Below are positions 28,443 through 38,649 of a DNA stretch of 64,000 nucleotides, piece after piece; within the stretch, counting starts at the first letter, position 1; every line of letters begins with the position of its first letter. The DNA is from Sulfitobacter aestuariivivens (GTDB lineage: Bacteria; Pseudomonadota; Alphaproteobacteria; Rhodobacterales; Rhodobacteraceae), in the NCBI RefSeq assembly GCF_014763045.1, contig NZ_JACTAG010000001.1:1364001-1428000 (forward strand), given 5' to 3'. The notes below the pieces were generated by a model. The model did no database searches. It had not been told where the DNA came from and worked only from the letters and a program-made list of their open reading frames with translations. A program made the translations under genes and the position numbers.

Positions 28443-28727
28443 CTAATCTCCGACCCGGCTTTCCACCCATGCCCGCGTGACGCGGCTGACAAACCAGCCG
28501 GCCCCAAAGGCAGACAGCCCGTAGAACACAACGGCCAGCTGCGCAACAACCGCGTTCAGTTCGGTCGGTTTCGCCTGAAGGCCAAGGTACATCCAGACCT
28601 GATTAAGCGTCAGCCCGGTGACCAATACCCCCAAAAACAAGACAAGACGGCGGCGGTACCCGCAAAGGATGCACAACACCATCCAGGCAATAAGGACCAC
28701 GACAAGGCCAGCAACCAAAGGCGTCAT
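28443..28727 (-). CDS. Small membrane protein in the murC-murB interval
   Basis: A 94-aa protein. ATG 28727 overlaps the stop of the DUF2484 gene upstream (ATGA), which fixes the start; a longer frame upstream is rejected. Three hydrophobic helices are visible (LVAGLVVVLIAWMVLCILCGY, LVLFLGVLVTGLTLNQVWMYL, VAQLAVVFYGLSAFGAGWFV), followed by a basic cytoplasmic tail. No family was recognised. It precedes murB by 3 bp, so it is co-translated with a cell-wall gene, but no role can be assigned from sequence. Confidence 0.75.
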   Translation of the reverse strand: MTPLVAGLVVVLIAWMVLCILCGYRRRLVLFLGVLVTGLTLNQVWMYLGLQAKPTELNAVVAQLAVVFYGLSAFGAGWFVSRVTRAWVESRVGD

Positions 28728-28990
28728 TCGACGGGCCCTTTCGCGCCAGCAAGGCTGCGCCGCATCCAGCGACCCAGATAGATCACCGGCCAGCGCAGAA
28801 CCGAACAGGCCGCTGCAAAGACCAACAGGCCGATCCACGGTCCGTGCTCAGCCGTAATAAGACCCAGAATGGGGATGCCCACGGCAATCAGGATATAGGC
28901 GTTGCGCCAGTGATGATCCTTGCTGGGGGTCATGGCAATAATATTGGCGATCACCCCCCACAGGCAGGCAAGGACGATAGACGTGCTCAT
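28724..28990 (-). CDS. DUF2484 family membrane protein (copy 1)
   Basis: An 88-aa protein with the DUF2484 pattern: an N-terminal helix (SIVLACLWGVIANIIAMTPS) carrying the family's W-x3-A-N/x motif, a His-containing turn (SKDHHWRNAY), then two hydrophobic helices (ILIAVGIPILGLITAEHG, WIGLLVFAAACSVLRWPV) and a basic end. Its start overlaps the stop of copy 2. Function is unknown; the family is found mainly in Rhodobacterales between murC and murB. Confidence 0.85.
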   Translation of the reverse strand: MSTSIVLACLWGVIANIIAMTPSKDHHWRNAYILIAVGIPILGLITAEHGPWIGLLVFAAACSVLRWPVIYLGRWMRRSLAGAKGPVE

Positions 28991-29268
28991 TGAGATATCC
29001 CTTTCTTTGAGGCGAATTCACGCGGCAACTGCGGATTCTGACCCCGCGCCTTGGCCCAGATATATTTCAACGGATTGCGAAACATGGAGACAAAGGCAAA
29101 GACCGCCAGCAAGCTGAAGATCCAGCCAAACTGCAGACCTACCAGCACGATCAGCACCGGTGCCGCCAGCAACAGCGCGATGCCGGGAAAGTACTGATGC
29201 CGCATGGGCAGCATTGCCACCACGACGCTGGCGAAGACCCAGCCGATTGAAAACCAGACCAGCATCAT
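28987..29268 (-). CDS. DUF2484-like membrane protein (copy 2)
   Basis: A 93-aa protein with the same layout as copy 1: helix FSIGWVFASVVVAMLP, a short polar turn with His (MRHQYFPG), a second helix (IALLLAAPVLIVLVGLQFG) and a third helix (SLLAVFAFVSMFRNPLKYI), then a basic tail. The shared M/T-L/P-x-R/S-H/D-x spacing indicates a diverged paralogue. Overlaps copy 1 by 4 bp. Unknown function. Confidence 0.8.
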   Translation of the reverse strand: MMLVWFSIGWVFASVVVAMLPMRHQYFPGIALLLAAPVLIVLVGLQFGWIFSLLAVFAFVSMFRNPLKYIWAKARGQNPQLPREFASKKGISQ

Positions 29269-29295
29269 ATCACGTCTCCCTGCCGCGCAGCATAT

Positions 29296-29586
29296 TTAGA
29301 GTGCACCGGGTGCCACCAGAAAACGCAGGGTGTTTGTATCAATCTTGACCCGCTCGCGGCGATAAAGGGCGCGGGCCAGTTCCACGATATTGGGATAGGC
29401 CGAGATTACGGCCACCGATGCCAGCAGCGCCATGAACCAACCGACCTGCATCCCGATGGAGATCAGGATCGGGAGGGCCGCCAACAGCAAAAGCGCGCCC
29501 ACAAGGCTACGCTGGTGCAAGGGTAGTCTGACCACGGCGGTCGCGGCCAGAACCCAAGTAATGGATATCCAGAAAATTGGTGTCAT
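29296..29586 (-). CDS. DUF2484-like membrane protein (copy 3)
   Basis: A 96-aa protein again with three helices in the same order: ISITWVLAATAVVRLP, a turn with His (LHQRSLVG), ALLLLAALPILISIGMQVG and ALLASVAVISAYPNIVEL, then a basic C-terminus. Similar spacing to copies 1 and 2 points to tandem duplication. It is 61 bp downstream of murC on the same strand, so it is probably part of the same transcript. Confidence 0.8.
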   Translation of the reverse strand: MTPIFWISITWVLAATAVVRLPLHQRSLVGALLLLAALPILISIGMQVGWFMALLASVAVISAYPNIVELARALYRRERVKIDTNTLRFLVAPGAL

Positions 29587-29647
29587 TGCTCTTTGCCTCT
29601 CTGTTCTTTCGTTGGACGCTGCGGGCTCTTTACCGGCCCGCTTTGCG

Positions 29648-31066
29648 TCAGGCTGCGGCGTCTTTCAGCGCCTGCAATTTTTCCGGCAGCCCGTTGGCCC
29701 AGGCACTGATCGTACCGGCACCCAAACAGACGACCATGTCACCCGGACGGGCCTGTTCGTTGACAAGCCGCGCCAGATCACGCTCGTTTTGCACCGCACG
29801 CGCGTGCCGATGCCCATGACGGATCAGCCCCGCAACAAGGCCGTCGCGGTCTGCCCCTTCGATCGGGTCTTCGCCCGCGGCATAGACATCCGCAATGCCC
29901 ACCACGTCTGCGTCATTGAAACAGGCGCAAAAGTCATCGAACAACCCCGACAGTCGGCTAAAGCGGTGCGGCTGGTGAATGGCGATTACGCGCCCGTCGG
30001 TTGCCTGACGCGCCGCCTTGAGCACGGCAGCGATTTCAACCGGGTGATGGCCGTAGTCATCAATGATGGTCACACCATCAACTTCGCCCACCTTTGTAAA
30101 GCGGCGGTTAACGCCGCCAAAGGCCTTGAGCGCGGCGCGGATTTCCTGCGCCTTCATGCCCAGATGGCGCGCGACCGCAACAGCCGACAGTGCGTTTGAG
30201 ACGTTGTGGTCCCCCGGCATCGGCAGTTCGCAGTCTTCAATGACGATATCTTCGGTCTGAAGCTGAATGTCGAAATGAGCGATGCCCCCTTCGTAGCGCA
30301 GGTTCACGGCGCGTACGTCGGCCTGTGCGTTGAAACCATAGGTGATGACGCGCCGGTCGCTGATCTTGCCGACGAGGCTTTGCACCTCAGCATGGTCCGT
30401 GCAGCAGACGGCCAGCCCGTAGAAAGGGATGTTGCTGACAAATTCCAGGAAGCCCTGGCGCAGGGTGTCGAAATCGCCCCAATGCTCCATGTGCTCGGGG
30501 TCAATGTTGGTGACGATGGCAATCGTTGCGGGCAAGCGGTTGAAAGTGCCGTCGCTTTCATCGGCCTCAACCACCATCCACTCGCCGTCGCCCATCCGCG
30601 CGTTTGAGCCATAGGCGTGGATGACACCCCCGTTGATCACGGTAGGGTCGATGCCGCCGGCCACAAGCAATTCGGCGACCATCGTTGTGGTGGTGGTTTT
30701 GCCATGCGTGCCCGCGACCGCGATATTGGATTTCAGCCGCATCAGTTCGGCCAGCATTTCAGCCCGACGCACGACCGGCAGACCTCGCGCCCGGGCCGCA
30801 TCCAGTTCCGCGTTGCCCCTCTTGATCGCGGTCGAGATCACAACAACTTCGGCATTCTCGATGTTTTCGGCCTTTTGGCCTTCGAATATCGTGGCGCCCA
30901 GCCCGGCCAGACGGTCCGTGATCTTGGACGCTCTGAGGTCCGAGCCCTGCACGGTATACCCATGGTTGAGCAACACCTCGGCGATGCCCGACATACCAAT
31001 TCCGCCGATGCCGACGAAATGGATGGGGCCCACGTCGGTAGGCAGTTTGGTGGCAGCAGCATTCAT
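29648..31066 (-). CDS. murC: UDP-N-acetylmuramate--L-alanine ligase
   Basis: A 472-aa Mur ligase that adds L-Ala to UDP-MurNAc. Motifs in order: [18 protein letters not shown] (UDP site), the ATP loop [13 protein letters not shown] near residue 115, [22 protein letters not shown], and [10 protein letters not shown] in the C-terminal domain. Its ATG overlaps the murG stop (ATGA). Cytoplasmic; part of the dcw transcript. Confidence 0.97.
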   Translation of the reverse strand: MNAAATKLPTDVGPIHFVGIGGIGMSGIAEVLLNHGYTVQGSDLRASKITDRLAGLGATIFEGQKAENIENAEVVVISTAIKRGNAELDAARARGLPVVRRAEMLAELMRLKSNIAVAGTHGKTTTTTMVAELLVAGGIDPTVINGGVIHAYGSNARMGDGEWMVVEADESDGTFNRLPATIAIVTNIDPEHMEHWGDFDTLRQGFLEFVSNIPFYGLAVCCTDHAEVQSLVGKISDRRVITYGFNAQADVRAVNLRYEGGIAHFDIQLQTEDIVIEDCELPMPGDHNVSNALSAVAVARHLGMKAQEIRAALKAFGGVNRRFTKVGEVDGVTIIDDYGHHPVEIAAVLKAARQATDGRVIAIHQPHRFSRLSGLFDDFCACFNDADVVGIADVYAAGEDPIEGADRDGLVAGLIRHGHRHARAVQNERDLARLVNEQARPGDMVVCLGAGTISAWANGLPEKLQALKDAAA

Positions 31067-32163
31067 GTCCGACTTCCTTTTTGCGCAAGGTCCTGCACCA
31101 TCTGGGCAAGGGCCTCTGCGGCTTCGGGTTTGCCCAGTGACAGGGCAGCGAGCGTCATTTGCAACGCCCCATCAGGATTGCCAAGTATCGATTCAATCTG
31201 TGCCGTGACGTTCTCTGGCGTGGCTGTGTCTTCGGGCACCATGATGGCAGCCCCGGCCTCGACCAGTCCACGCGCATTGGCGGTCTGATGGTCGCCGGTG
31301 GCGGCGGCAAAGGGGATCAGGATCGAGGGGCGGCCGATGCAGGATATGTCCGCAACACTTGAGGCGCCTGCCCGGCTGATCACCAACTGCGCTTCGGACA
31401 TGCGGCGCGGGACATCCTCAAAGAAGGGCTGCACATCGGCGTCGATCCCGGCTTGCGCATAATAATCCGCCACCCGCTGGCCGTCTTCCTCGCGGGCCTG
31501 GTGACTGACGCGGATGTTCTTGATCATTGCCATGGGCAACCCGGCAATCGCGGGCGGCACCACATCGCTGAGGATCCGCGCGCCTTGGGAGCCGCCCATC
31601 ACCAACACCTCCATCGGGTAATCACCGGGGGGGATATAGCTTGCCCCCGCCCGGTCCAGCACCGTGCTGCGAACAGGGTTGCCAACGTGTACGCCCTCAA
31701 CGCCATCCGGCAACTTGGTGGGCCATGTACCGCAGGCGACCGCGTCGACCCGCGGGGCAAAGAGCGCATTGACCCGGCCCAGTACGCCGTTTTGCTCATG
31801 GATCATCCGGGGGCGCCTGAGCAGCGTGGCGGCGGCAAGTGCGGGGATCGACGGATACCCGCCAAAGCCCACGACCACAGCAGGTTTTTCGCGCATCATC
31901 CGCATCACGGCGCGGATCACACCGGCACCGATCTTGAATGGCACCGTTGCCTTGGCCAGGGCACCGCCACGCGCAAAGGTGGCAGAGCGCACCTGGGTGA
32001 TCTCGACGTCAGTCGGAAAATTGCCGGTGTAGCGCGCGCCGCGCGCATCGGTGCTCAGCTTTACCCGCCAGCCACGCGCCAGCATCACCTCGGCCAGGGC
32101 CTGCGCGGGGAACATGTGCCCCCCCGTGCCGCCGGCTGCGATGATCAGAAGTGGTGAAGCCAT
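31063..32163 (-). CDS. murG: Lipid II-forming GlcNAc transferase MurG
   Basis: A 366-aa GT-B glycosyltransferase that converts lipid I to lipid II at the inner face of the cytoplasmic membrane. Signature loops are [19 protein letters not shown] at the N-terminus, [29 protein letters not shown], the second G loop [16 protein letters not shown], and the UDP-sugar site [20 protein letters not shown]. The SD AAGGG lies nine bases before ATG. It follows ftsW by 11 bp and overlaps murC. Confidence 0.97.
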   Translation of the reverse strand: MASPLLIIAAGGTGGHMFPAQALAEVMLARGWRVKLSTDARGARYTGNFPTDVEITQVRSATFARGGALAKATVPFKIGAGVIRAVMRMMREKPAVVVGFGGYPSIPALAAATLLRRPRMIHEQNGVLGRVNALFAPRVDAVACGTWPTKLPDGVEGVHVGNPVRSTVLDRAGASYIPPGDYPMEVLVMGGSQGARILSDVVPPAIAGLPMAMIKNIRVSHQAREEDGQRVADYYAQAGIDADVQPFFEDVPRRMSEAQLVISRAGASSVADISCIGRPSILIPFAAATGDHQTANARGLVEAGAAIMVPEDTATPENVTAQIESILGNPDGALQMTLAALSLGKPEAAEALAQMVQDLAQKGSRT

Positions 32164-32174
32164 GTAATCGACCC

Positions 32175-33347
32175 TTACCGCGCCCTGTTGCGCCCCAGTA
32201 TATCAGAAAGCTGTCCCTGTGGCCGAGATCTTGTAAATGCCAGCAACATGCCGACCGCGATCCCGGACGCGATGACCGAGGATCCACCGTAGCTCACGAA
32301 TGGGAGTGTCATGCCTTTGGCGGGCAACAGGCGCACCGCGACACCCATGTTGATCATCGCCTGTACACCGAACATGCACGCCAGCCCGGTTCCCGCAAGA
32401 CGAATGAACGGGTCGCGTTCGCGCACGAGACGCAGCAAAGACCGCACCACAACGACCGTGTAAAGCGCGATGATGCACAGCACCAGAACCAGCCCGTATT
32501 CCTCTGCCGCAACCGCGATGATGAAATCCGTATGCGCGTCAGGCAACGACCATTTCACCTGCCCCTCGCCCACGCCGACACCAAAAAGACCGCCCTCGCG
32601 GATCGCGTTGGTGGCATAGCCCAGTTGCGTTGTCGGATCGACTTCGACGCTGAGAAACCCGTCAATGCGGCGCGCGAAATGCTCAGAATGGGCATAGGCC
32701 ACTGTGCCTGCAATGATCACAAGGCCCGCCATGCCGACCAGCAGGACCATGGGCGCCCCGGCCACGAAATAGATCACGCCCCAGCCAAAAAGCACCAGAC
32801 AGGCCTGTCCAAAATCGGGCTGCATCGCCAGCATCAGCACAATCGCAATGCACAGCGCAAAAGACCATGTGCGCCCGGGCGGGCCGTTGATTTCCATCGA
32901 CGCCGCCATCATCCAGGCGGCCACGACCATGAACCCTGGTTTGAGAAACTCTGATGGCTGGATCGACGCAAAGCCCAGCGAATACCAGCGCACCGCCCCC
33001 TTGCCAAAATCCGTGCCAAAAAAGGGCAGCAAGGCAAGCGCCACAAAGGCCGCGAGAAAGCCCAGTACCGCCAGACGCCGCACCAGAACGGGTGACATCA
33101 TGGACGTCAGCATCATTGCAACAATCGCCAGCCCCCCAAAGAAGGCCTGCCGTTGCACGTAATGAAAAGGTTCGAACCCGTTCTTGGCGGCCAGCGGCAC
33201 AGACGCCGCCAGACCCAGCAAAAGCCCCACACCAAACAACATCAGAACACAGGACATCGCCCAGCGATCCACGGTGCGCCACCATTTCGGGAGAATCGGT
33301 TCGCCGCCCCGTACAACCGGGACTGCGCCATAGACCATTTCTGTCAT
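32175..33347 (-). CDS. ftsW: Peptidoglycan polymerase FtsW
   Basis: A 390-aa SEDS protein with about ten transmembrane helices. SEDS motifs are visible: [20 protein letters not shown] (the conserved Q-P-S-E-x-x-K), [14 protein letters not shown] with the catalytic-loop Gln-Pro-Asp, [12 protein letters not shown], and [18 protein letters not shown]. It polymerises lipid II at the septum together with FtsI. The start follows AAGGCAGAAGTCC. First gene after the second interruption of the dcw cluster. Confidence 0.96.
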   Translation of the reverse strand: MTEMVYGAVPVVRGGEPILPKWWRTVDRWAMSCVLMLFGVGLLLGLAASVPLAAKNGFEPFHYVQRQAFFGGLAIVAMMLTSMMSPVLVRRLAVLGFLAAFVALALLPFFGTDFGKGAVRWYSLGFASIQPSEFLKPGFMVVAAWMMAASMEINGPPGRTWSFALCIAIVLMLAMQPDFGQACLVLFGWGVIYFVAGAPMVLLVGMAGLVIIAGTVAYAHSEHFARRIDGFLSVEVDPTTQLGYATNAIREGGLFGVGVGEGQVKWSLPDAHTDFIIAVAAEEYGLVLVLCIIALYTVVVVRSLLRLVRERDPFIRLAGTGLACMFGVQAMINMGVAVRLLPAKGMTLPFVSYGGSSVIASGIAVGMLLAFTRSRPQGQLSDILGRNRAR

Positions 33348-33454
33348 GGACTTCTGCCTTACACTGCCTCAACGCCCCATTTTTCGGGGTCTGATGCAAA
33401 GCATAAACAGAAAGCAGCCGCGAATCTACTGATTTTATGGGCGCAACCTTGCGT

Positions 33455-34291
33455 TCAGGTGTGCGCTGCCTCGGCCTTCATCTCGGCGATCCGTTCCAGC
33501 GCCTCTTCGCGGGTGTTGCGGATATTGGGGCGAAAGTCCTGGCTTTCGGCACGGCGGCGGATATCAGCCTCTGTCTCAGATCCTGGGGCATAGCGGACAG
33601 AGCCCAGCGAAAAGGCTTCATTCAGCCGTTTGCCGCGTGCCGCATATTGCACCCAGGCGGGTGACTGGATGCGGGTGCCATCGTAGTTGACCAGAAAGTA
33701 CCACTTTTGCCCGGTTTTTCCGACCTCGCTTTCGATGAAATCATAGACGTCGTTCACATCCGTCGAATGTTCGAACGACATGCCAGAGAAATCAGCATAC
33801 ATGATCTGTTCCTGCGGCATGAATTCAAGCCGCCACTTCAGGTCAGACAGCGTGAAGCTATGTTTGTGCACAACTTTGGTTCGGCGCTTTGACGGCAGGG
33901 ATTTCAGCCGCTCGATGGCGCTTTCACGATCATAAAAGAGATTAGGATCAAAGGCTTCTGTCCCGGCGTCGCGTTCGATCTGGCGGCGGGTAATCTCAGA
34001 CGCATCAAAGCGCACGCTGCCCATGGAATGGGCAAGGTTCAATTCCTTGCCTCGCCGCGAAAATGCAAACCACGCAGAATTGTCGATGCGCGCTTCGCAA
34101 TAATTCACCAGAAAGAACCACAGGCTTTCGCCGGTCTGGGCGATCTGCTGTTCGATGTGGTCGTAAAAGAAGTTCACATCGACGGAATTGGCCAGCGTGC
34201 AGTTCTGGAAACTCACTTCCATGATCTGGGTGTCGTGGTGGAACTGGACCCGGCCTTCAAGGTCTGCTGCGGTCAGTGTCTGTTTCGTCAT
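33455..34291 (-). CDS. Duplicated-domain protein of unknown function
   Basis: A 278-aa soluble protein starting at ATG 34291; a frame extending 28 codons further upstream is not family-like. Two copies of a ~115-residue unit are visible, about residues 16-132 and 155-271. Paired motifs are SVDVNFFYDHIEQQI / STDVNDVYDFIESEV, WFFLVNYCEARIDNSAWF / WYFLVNYDGTRIQSPAWV, RGKELNLAHSMGSVRF / RGKRLNEAFSLGSVRY and RESAIERLKSL / REEALERIAEM. The repeated strand-helix pattern resembles the STAS/SpoIIAA-like proteins that sense or bind small ligands, but this is only a suggestion. It lies between ftsW and a peroxiredoxin, inside the dcw region. Confidence 0.8.
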   Translation of the reverse strand: MTKQTLTAADLEGRVQFHHDTQIMEVSFQNCTLANSVDVNFFYDHIEQQIAQTGESLWFFLVNYCEARIDNSAWFAFSRRGKELNLAHSMGSVRFDASEITRRQIERDAGTEAFDPNLFYDRESAIERLKSLPSKRRTKVVHKHSFTLSDLKWRLEFMPQEQIMYADFSGMSFEHSTDVNDVYDFIESEVGKTGQKWYFLVNYDGTRIQSPAWVQYAARGKRLNEAFSLGSVRYAPGSETEADIRRRAESQDFRPNIRNTREEALERIAEMKAEAAHT

Positions 34292-34426
34292 CGCAAAGTC
34301 CCGTGTCGCAAGATCAATCCATGAGGGTGACCTAAGGGAAGCGAAAACAGTATACAATTGTACACATTGCCGCACCGCAGCGTTTTTTGCCGCGGCGCGT
34401 TAAGCTGGCGGGCCAAACGCAGCGCT

Positions 34427-34954
34427 TTATGCGGCGCGGTGCGTGCCGCGAATGGGATAGTCATTGGCGCGGATAAACTTGATCCCGTTCGCAATCCCTT
34501 CGAGGTCAGGCCGCGCAAAAGGCGCGTTAGAGACATCCAATATCTGCACCTCGCCTTGGGCATTTACCACAAAAAGGCCCGGTTCCGGGAACGGGCGATC
34601 CGTTTCCTTGGCACTTCGCGGATCCGAGACGTAGAGGCCAAGCCGTGCCATCTGTTCGATGCTCAGCGCATAACCCAAGGGCAGGCTGAACCCGGTCTCT
34701 TCCTGCATAGCTTGCGCCTTGTCTTCCGGATCGCCCGAGACGGCTACGATGTCGACGCCTTGGTCAAAGAATTTCTCTTTGATTTCATCAAGTTTCGACA
34801 GGTACCTCTTGCAGATCGGACAATGCAGCCCGCGATATACCACGATCAGTTGCCAGTCATGCGCGCCATTGGGGGCCCCAAGGCGCAGGGTGCCGCCGCC
34901 AAGTTTGGGGATGTCCATTTGGGGAAAGGCCTGCCCGGCCGCGAGAGGTGTCAT
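34427..34954 (-). CDS. Peroxiredoxin-like (AhpC/TSA) protein
   Basis: A 175-aa thioredoxin-fold protein. ATG 34954 is preferred for its AAGGAAAAGTA; a longer frame lacks homology. The active-site region is VVYRGLHCPICKRYLSKLDE, a CPIC (CxxC) motif where typical peroxiredoxins have one Cys, followed by DIVAVSGDPEDKAQAM and YVSDPRSAKETDRPFPEPG. Likely a cytoplasmic thiol peroxidase or disulfide reductase for peroxides; the true electron donor is unknown. Divergent from the flavoprotein gene (107 bp spacer). Confidence 0.87.
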   Translation of the reverse strand: MTPLAAGQAFPQMDIPKLGGGTLRLGAPNGAHDWQLIVVYRGLHCPICKRYLSKLDEIKEKFFDQGVDIVAVSGDPEDKAQAMQEETGFSLPLGYALSIEQMARLGLYVSDPRSAKETDRPFPEPGLFVVNAQGEVQILDVSNAPFARPDLEGIANGIKFIRANDYPIRGTHRAA

Positions 34955-35061
34955 TACTTTTCCTTTCATCTGTGCAGGGCGAGAGATAGCAGTTGCTGGG
35001 TCGGACCCAACCCCTTTCACAGCTTCTTGACCACAGGCTGGGAAACAGGCAAGGCCGCGCC

Positions 35062-36237
35062 ATGCAGGTTGATACGGCAATCATAGGGGCAGGCGCCGCG
35101 GGCATGATGTGCGCCGCATATGCTGGCGGGCGCGTTCTGGTGGTAGATCATGCCAAGGCCCCAGGTGAAAAGATCCGCATCTCCGGCGGGGGGCGGTGCA
35201 ATTTCACCAATCTTTACTGCACGCCAGAAGCATTCATCAGCCAGAACCCGCATTTCTGCAAATCCGCGCTGGCGCGGTATACTCAATTTGATTTCATTGA
35301 ATTGGTCGATGCGCATGGCATTCCCTGGCATGAGAAAACACTGGGTCAGCTGTTTTGCGACACTTCGGCCAAGGACATCATCACGATGCTTCGCAAGATG
35401 ATGGACGACGCAGGCGTTCAGCTGCATTTGCAAACCAGTGCCGCCAACTTTGCAAAGCATAACGATCTGTTCACGTTCGACCTGATTGCCCCTTCCGGCA
35501 CGATCCCTGTCACCGCGCGCCATCTGGTCATCGCCACGGGGGGAAAATCCATTCCAAAGATGGGCGCGACGGGGCTGGCATATGACATTGCGCGCCAGTT
35601 CGGGCTGCCCGTCACCAACACCCGCGCCGCCCTTGTCCCCTTTACGTTTCCCGATGGGCGTTTTGCACCGATTTCCGGGGTGTCTGTCCCCAGCACCGTG
35701 ACGGCAGGCGGCGCCACGTTTGAGGAGGCCCTGCTTTTTACTCATCGCGGTCTATCGGGGCCCTCTGTACTGCAGGCATCATCCTATTGGCAGGAAGGGG
35801 CACCGATCGCCGTCAACCTGACCCCTGCGCAAGACCTTTTTGACACCTTGCGTGCCCTGCGCCAGCAGTCTGGCCGTCGCAACCTGACAACCGAGCTATC
35901 GCAGCATCTGCCTGCGCGTCTGGTGGCGCATCTGTCGCAAGAGCTGAACATCGAGGGCAATCTGGCCGATTGGTCAGACAAGCGCCTTCAAGACCTGTGC
36001 GACACGTTGAAAAACTGGCAACTGCACCCCAGCGGGACCGAAGGCTATCGCACTGCAGAGGTCACCCTGGGCGGGGTCGATACCGACGCCCTGCACGCGC
36101 GGAGTATGATGAGCAACGACGTGCAAGGCCTTTATTTCATTGGTGAAGCTGTCGATGTGACAGGCTGGCTGGGCGGATATAACTTTCAGTGGGCCTGGTC
36201 GTCAGCCATGGCCTGCGCAAGGGATTTATCGGGCTAG
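35062..36237 (+). CDS. HI0933/YhiN-family FAD-dependent oxidoreductase
   Basis: A 391-aa flavoprotein beginning at ATG 35062 with the Rossmann FAD motif TAIIGAGAAGMMCAAYAGG, then the family hallmark GEKIRISGGGRCNFTN. Other conserved blocks are LVIATGGKSIPKMGATGLAY and the C-terminal GLYFIGEAVDVTGWLGGYNF. Members are cytoplasmic oxidoreductases of poorly known substrate. It is encoded against the surrounding minus-strand dcw genes and its stop is only 7 bp from the murD stop. Confidence 0.93.
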   Translation: MQVDTAIIGAGAAGMMCAAYAGGRVLVVDHAKAPGEKIRISGGGRCNFTNLYCTPEAFISQNPHFCKSALARYTQFDFIELVDAHGIPWHEKTLGQLFCDTSAKDIITMLRKMMDDAGVQLHLQTSAANFAKHNDLFTFDLIAPSGTIPVTARHLVIATGGKSIPKMGATGLAYDIARQFGLPVTNTRAALVPFTFPDGRFAPISGVSVPSTVTAGGATFEEALLFTHRGLSGPSVLQASSYWQEGAPIAVNLTPAQDLFDTLRALRQQSGRRNLTTELSQHLPARLVAHLSQELNIEGNLADWSDKRLQDLCDTLKNWQLHPSGTEGYRTAEVTLGGVDTDALHARSMMSNDVQGLYFIGEAVDVTGWLGGYNFQWAWSSAMACARDLSG

Positions 36238-36244
36238 TCTGCGC

Positions 36245-37648
36245 CTACCCCTGACCGATGGCCTTTTTGACCTGGTTTGTGAAATCCTCGCCGCGGCGTT
36301 CAAAGCTGTCATATTGATCAAAACTGGCCGCCGCCGGTGCCAGCAACACGACATCGCCCGGCTCAGCCTCGGCAACGGCGCGGGTCACGGCGGTTTCCAT
36401 GGTGCCGCAGACTTCAGTATCGACTGTCAACTGCATGGCAAAGGCAGCAGCTTCGCGTCCGATCACATAGGCCTTGCGCACCCCGCCCGAGGCATCGGCC
36501 AGACCGTCAAGCCCGCCATCCTTTTCCAGCCCGCCGCAGATCCAGCGGATGTTGCGGAAGGCCGCGAGCGCCTTGGCAGCCGAGTCCACGTTTGTGGCTT
36601 TGCTGTCATTGACGAACCGGACACCGTTCGCCTGAGCGATGGTTTGCGACCGGTGCGGCAACCCGGCAAAGCTGTGAAACGCGGCCTCGATCACCTTTGG
36701 CGCCAGCCCCAGCGACCGACAGGCGGCATAGGCGGCACAGGCGTTCTGGTGATTGTGGTCCCCTGGCAGGCCCGCCACCTGACGCAAATCAATTGAAGCC
36801 ACCTGCGCGCCACGGCGATATTCTGACAAAAACCCCTTGCGGGCAAAGACATCCCACCCCGGCCCCGTCAGTTTGCGCGTGACGCTGATGCGAATGACCC
36901 GGTCGTCGCTGGCCGCTTCAGCAAGCTGACCGGCCAGAAACAGCCCCTCCCGCTCATCCACACCGATGATGGCGCGGTCGGGCCCACCTTCGGCAAAAAG
37001 GCGGCGTTTGGCAGCGAAATAGCCGCCCATGCCGTTGTGACGATCCAGATGATCGGGGCTGAGGTTGGTGAAGACCGCAATGTCGGGCGTCAGGCTGCGC
37101 GCCAGTTCAGTTTGATAGCTGGACAGCTCCAGCACGACCACATCCCCGTCAACGGCCGGATCCAGATCAAGCACCCCGCGGCCAATATTGCCTGCCAGTT
37201 GCGCTGACCGTCCCACGTGTTCGAGAATGTGATGGATAAGCGCAGAGGTGGTGGATTTGCCATTTGATCCCGTCACCGCGATCACCCGGGGGGCGACATC
37301 GAATTTATCCCAGGCCAGCGTCGCAAAACTTTGAAAGAACAGGCCAATGTCATTGTCGACCGGAACGCTTGCGGCAAGGGCTGCAGCCACGACCGGATTG
37401 GGTGCGGGATAGAGGTGGGGAATGCCGGGACTGACGATCAGACGCGCGATCCCCTCAAAATCCTCTGCGCCTTTCAGGGATCGCACGGTGAACCCCTCCT
37501 TTTCGGCGACGGCGCGTGCCTTGGGATTGTCATCCCAGCAAAGAACCTGCACGTCCCCTGCCCTGAGTGCGCGCGCGGCCGACAGGCCCGAGCGCCCAAG
37601 CCCAAGCACTGCAACCTTCTGTCTTTCCAATCCCTGAACTGGAATCAT
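36245..37648 (-). CDS. murD: UDP-N-acetylmuramoylalanine--D-glutamate ligase
   Basis: A 467-aa Mur ligase adding D-Glu. Motifs: [18 protein letters not shown] at the N-terminus, the ATP loop [43 protein letters not shown], and [15 protein letters not shown] in the C-terminal domain. The start follows GGGGGCGTTGG. Isolated from mraY by the opposite-strand glsA gene and from ftsW by three non-dcw genes. Confidence 0.96.
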   Translation of the reverse strand: MIPVQGLERQKVAVLGLGRSGLSAARALRAGDVQVLCWDDNPKARAVAEKEGFTVRSLKGAEDFEGIARLIVSPGIPHLYPAPNPVVAAALAASVPVDNDIGLFFQSFATLAWDKFDVAPRVIAVTGSNGKSTTSALIHHILEHVGRSAQLAGNIGRGVLDLDPAVDGDVVVLELSSYQTELARSLTPDIAVFTNLSPDHLDRHNGMGGYFAAKRRLFAEGGPDRAIIGVDEREGLFLAGQLAEAASDDRVIRISVTRKLTGPGWDVFARKGFLSEYRRGAQVASIDLRQVAGLPGDHNHQNACAAYAACRSLGLAPKVIEAAFHSFAGLPHRSQTIAQANGVRFVNDSKATNVDSAAKALAAFRNIRWICGGLEKDGGLDGLADASGGVRKAYVIGREAAAFAMQLTVDTEVCGTMETAVTRAVAEAEPGDVVLLAPAAASFDQYDSFERRGEDFTNQVKKAIGQG

Positions 37649-37719
37649 CCAACGCCCCCTGATAGTGCTGAGCCCTTAATGGGGCCAAGAACGGCCCATC
37701 ACAAGGCGGAGCCGTCCTT

Positions 37720-38634
37720 TTGCGCCCTGATCTTCCTTCCCTGTTGCGCCGGATCACCGACGACGCCTTTGCCGAAAATGACTGGGGCGCTCCCGCCGAT
37801 TACATCCCCGAACTGGCCCGCATCAAGCCGGCACAGTTTGGCATCGCTGTCGCACCCGCCACGGGGGACGTGATGACCGCCGGGGATGCAACAACGCCGT
37901 TTTCGGTACAATCGGTCACCAAGGTTTTCACCCTGGCGATTGCCCTGGGCAGGTCAGGTGATCAACTATGGAAGCGGGTCGGGCGCGAACCATCGGGGCG
38001 TGCGTTCAATTCGATCATGCAGCTTGAGCAGGAACAAGGCCGTCCGCGCAATCCCTTTATCAACGCAGGTGCGATTGTCACCACCGATCAGGTGCTGGAC
38101 CAGCGCGAACCCAAGGAAGCCCTGGCTGAAATCGTGCGCTTTGTGCGTGCCGCGGCTGGAAACGAAGACATCCATATCAACGACCGCGTCGCCGCCTCAG
38201 AGGCCGCCCATGGCCATCGAAACGCCGCGCTGGCACATTTTCTGGCGGCTTACGGCAATCTCAGAAACACCCCTGAACGCACGCTGGGGACGTATTATCA
38301 CCACTGCGCCATTGAAATGAGCGCCCGTGATCTGGCGCTGGCGGGGCGGTTTCTGGTCGATGCCCCGGGTCTGCCGCGTCTGATTTCGCGCACCCGCATC
38401 CGGCGGATCAACGCCCTGATGATGACCTGCGGCCATTACGACGGGTCGGGTGATTTTGCCTATCGGGTTGGCATTCCGGCAAAAAGTGGCGTCGGCGGCG
38501 GGATCCTGGCTGTTGTGCCGGGGATTGCGTCAATCGCGGTGTGGTCGCCGGGGTTGAACCGCTATGGCAATTCGCTGCGTGGAACACACGCCCTGGCGCA
38601 ACTGAGCACCGCGATGGAGTGGAGCGTCTTTTGA
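37720..38634 (+). CDS. glsA: Glutaminase
   Basis: A 304-aa serine-dependent beta-lactamase-fold glutaminase that hydrolyses L-Gln to L-Glu and ammonia. The start is TTG 37720 after AAGGCGGA. The catalytic SxxK is in [16 protein letters not shown], with [13 protein letters not shown], a Tyr in [12 protein letters not shown] and the closing [18 protein letters not shown]. Length and motifs match E. coli YbaS/YneH. It is on the opposite strand between mraY and murD, so it is not co-transcribed with them. Confidence 0.95.
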   Translation: MRPDLPSLLRRITDDAFAENDWGAPADYIPELARIKPAQFGIAVAPATGDVMTAGDATTPFSVQSVTKVFTLAIALGRSGDQLWKRVGREPSGRAFNSIMQLEQEQGRPRNPFINAGAIVTTDQVLDQREPKEALAEIVRFVRAAAGNEDIHINDRVAASEAAHGHRNAALAHFLAAYGNLRNTPERTLGTYYHHCAIEMSARDLALAGRFLVDAPGLPRLISRTRIRRINALMMTCGHYDGSGDFAYRVGIPAKSGVGGGILAVVPGIASIAVWSPGLNRYGNSLRGTHALAQLSTAMEWSVF

Positions 38635-38649
38635 TCGCCTAGGGCGGAT

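Noticed and set aside
28728-28838. N-terminal extension of the small membrane protein before murB
   Set aside because: The extension overlaps the DUF2484 gene in another frame; the ATGA overlap at 28727 gives the better start.
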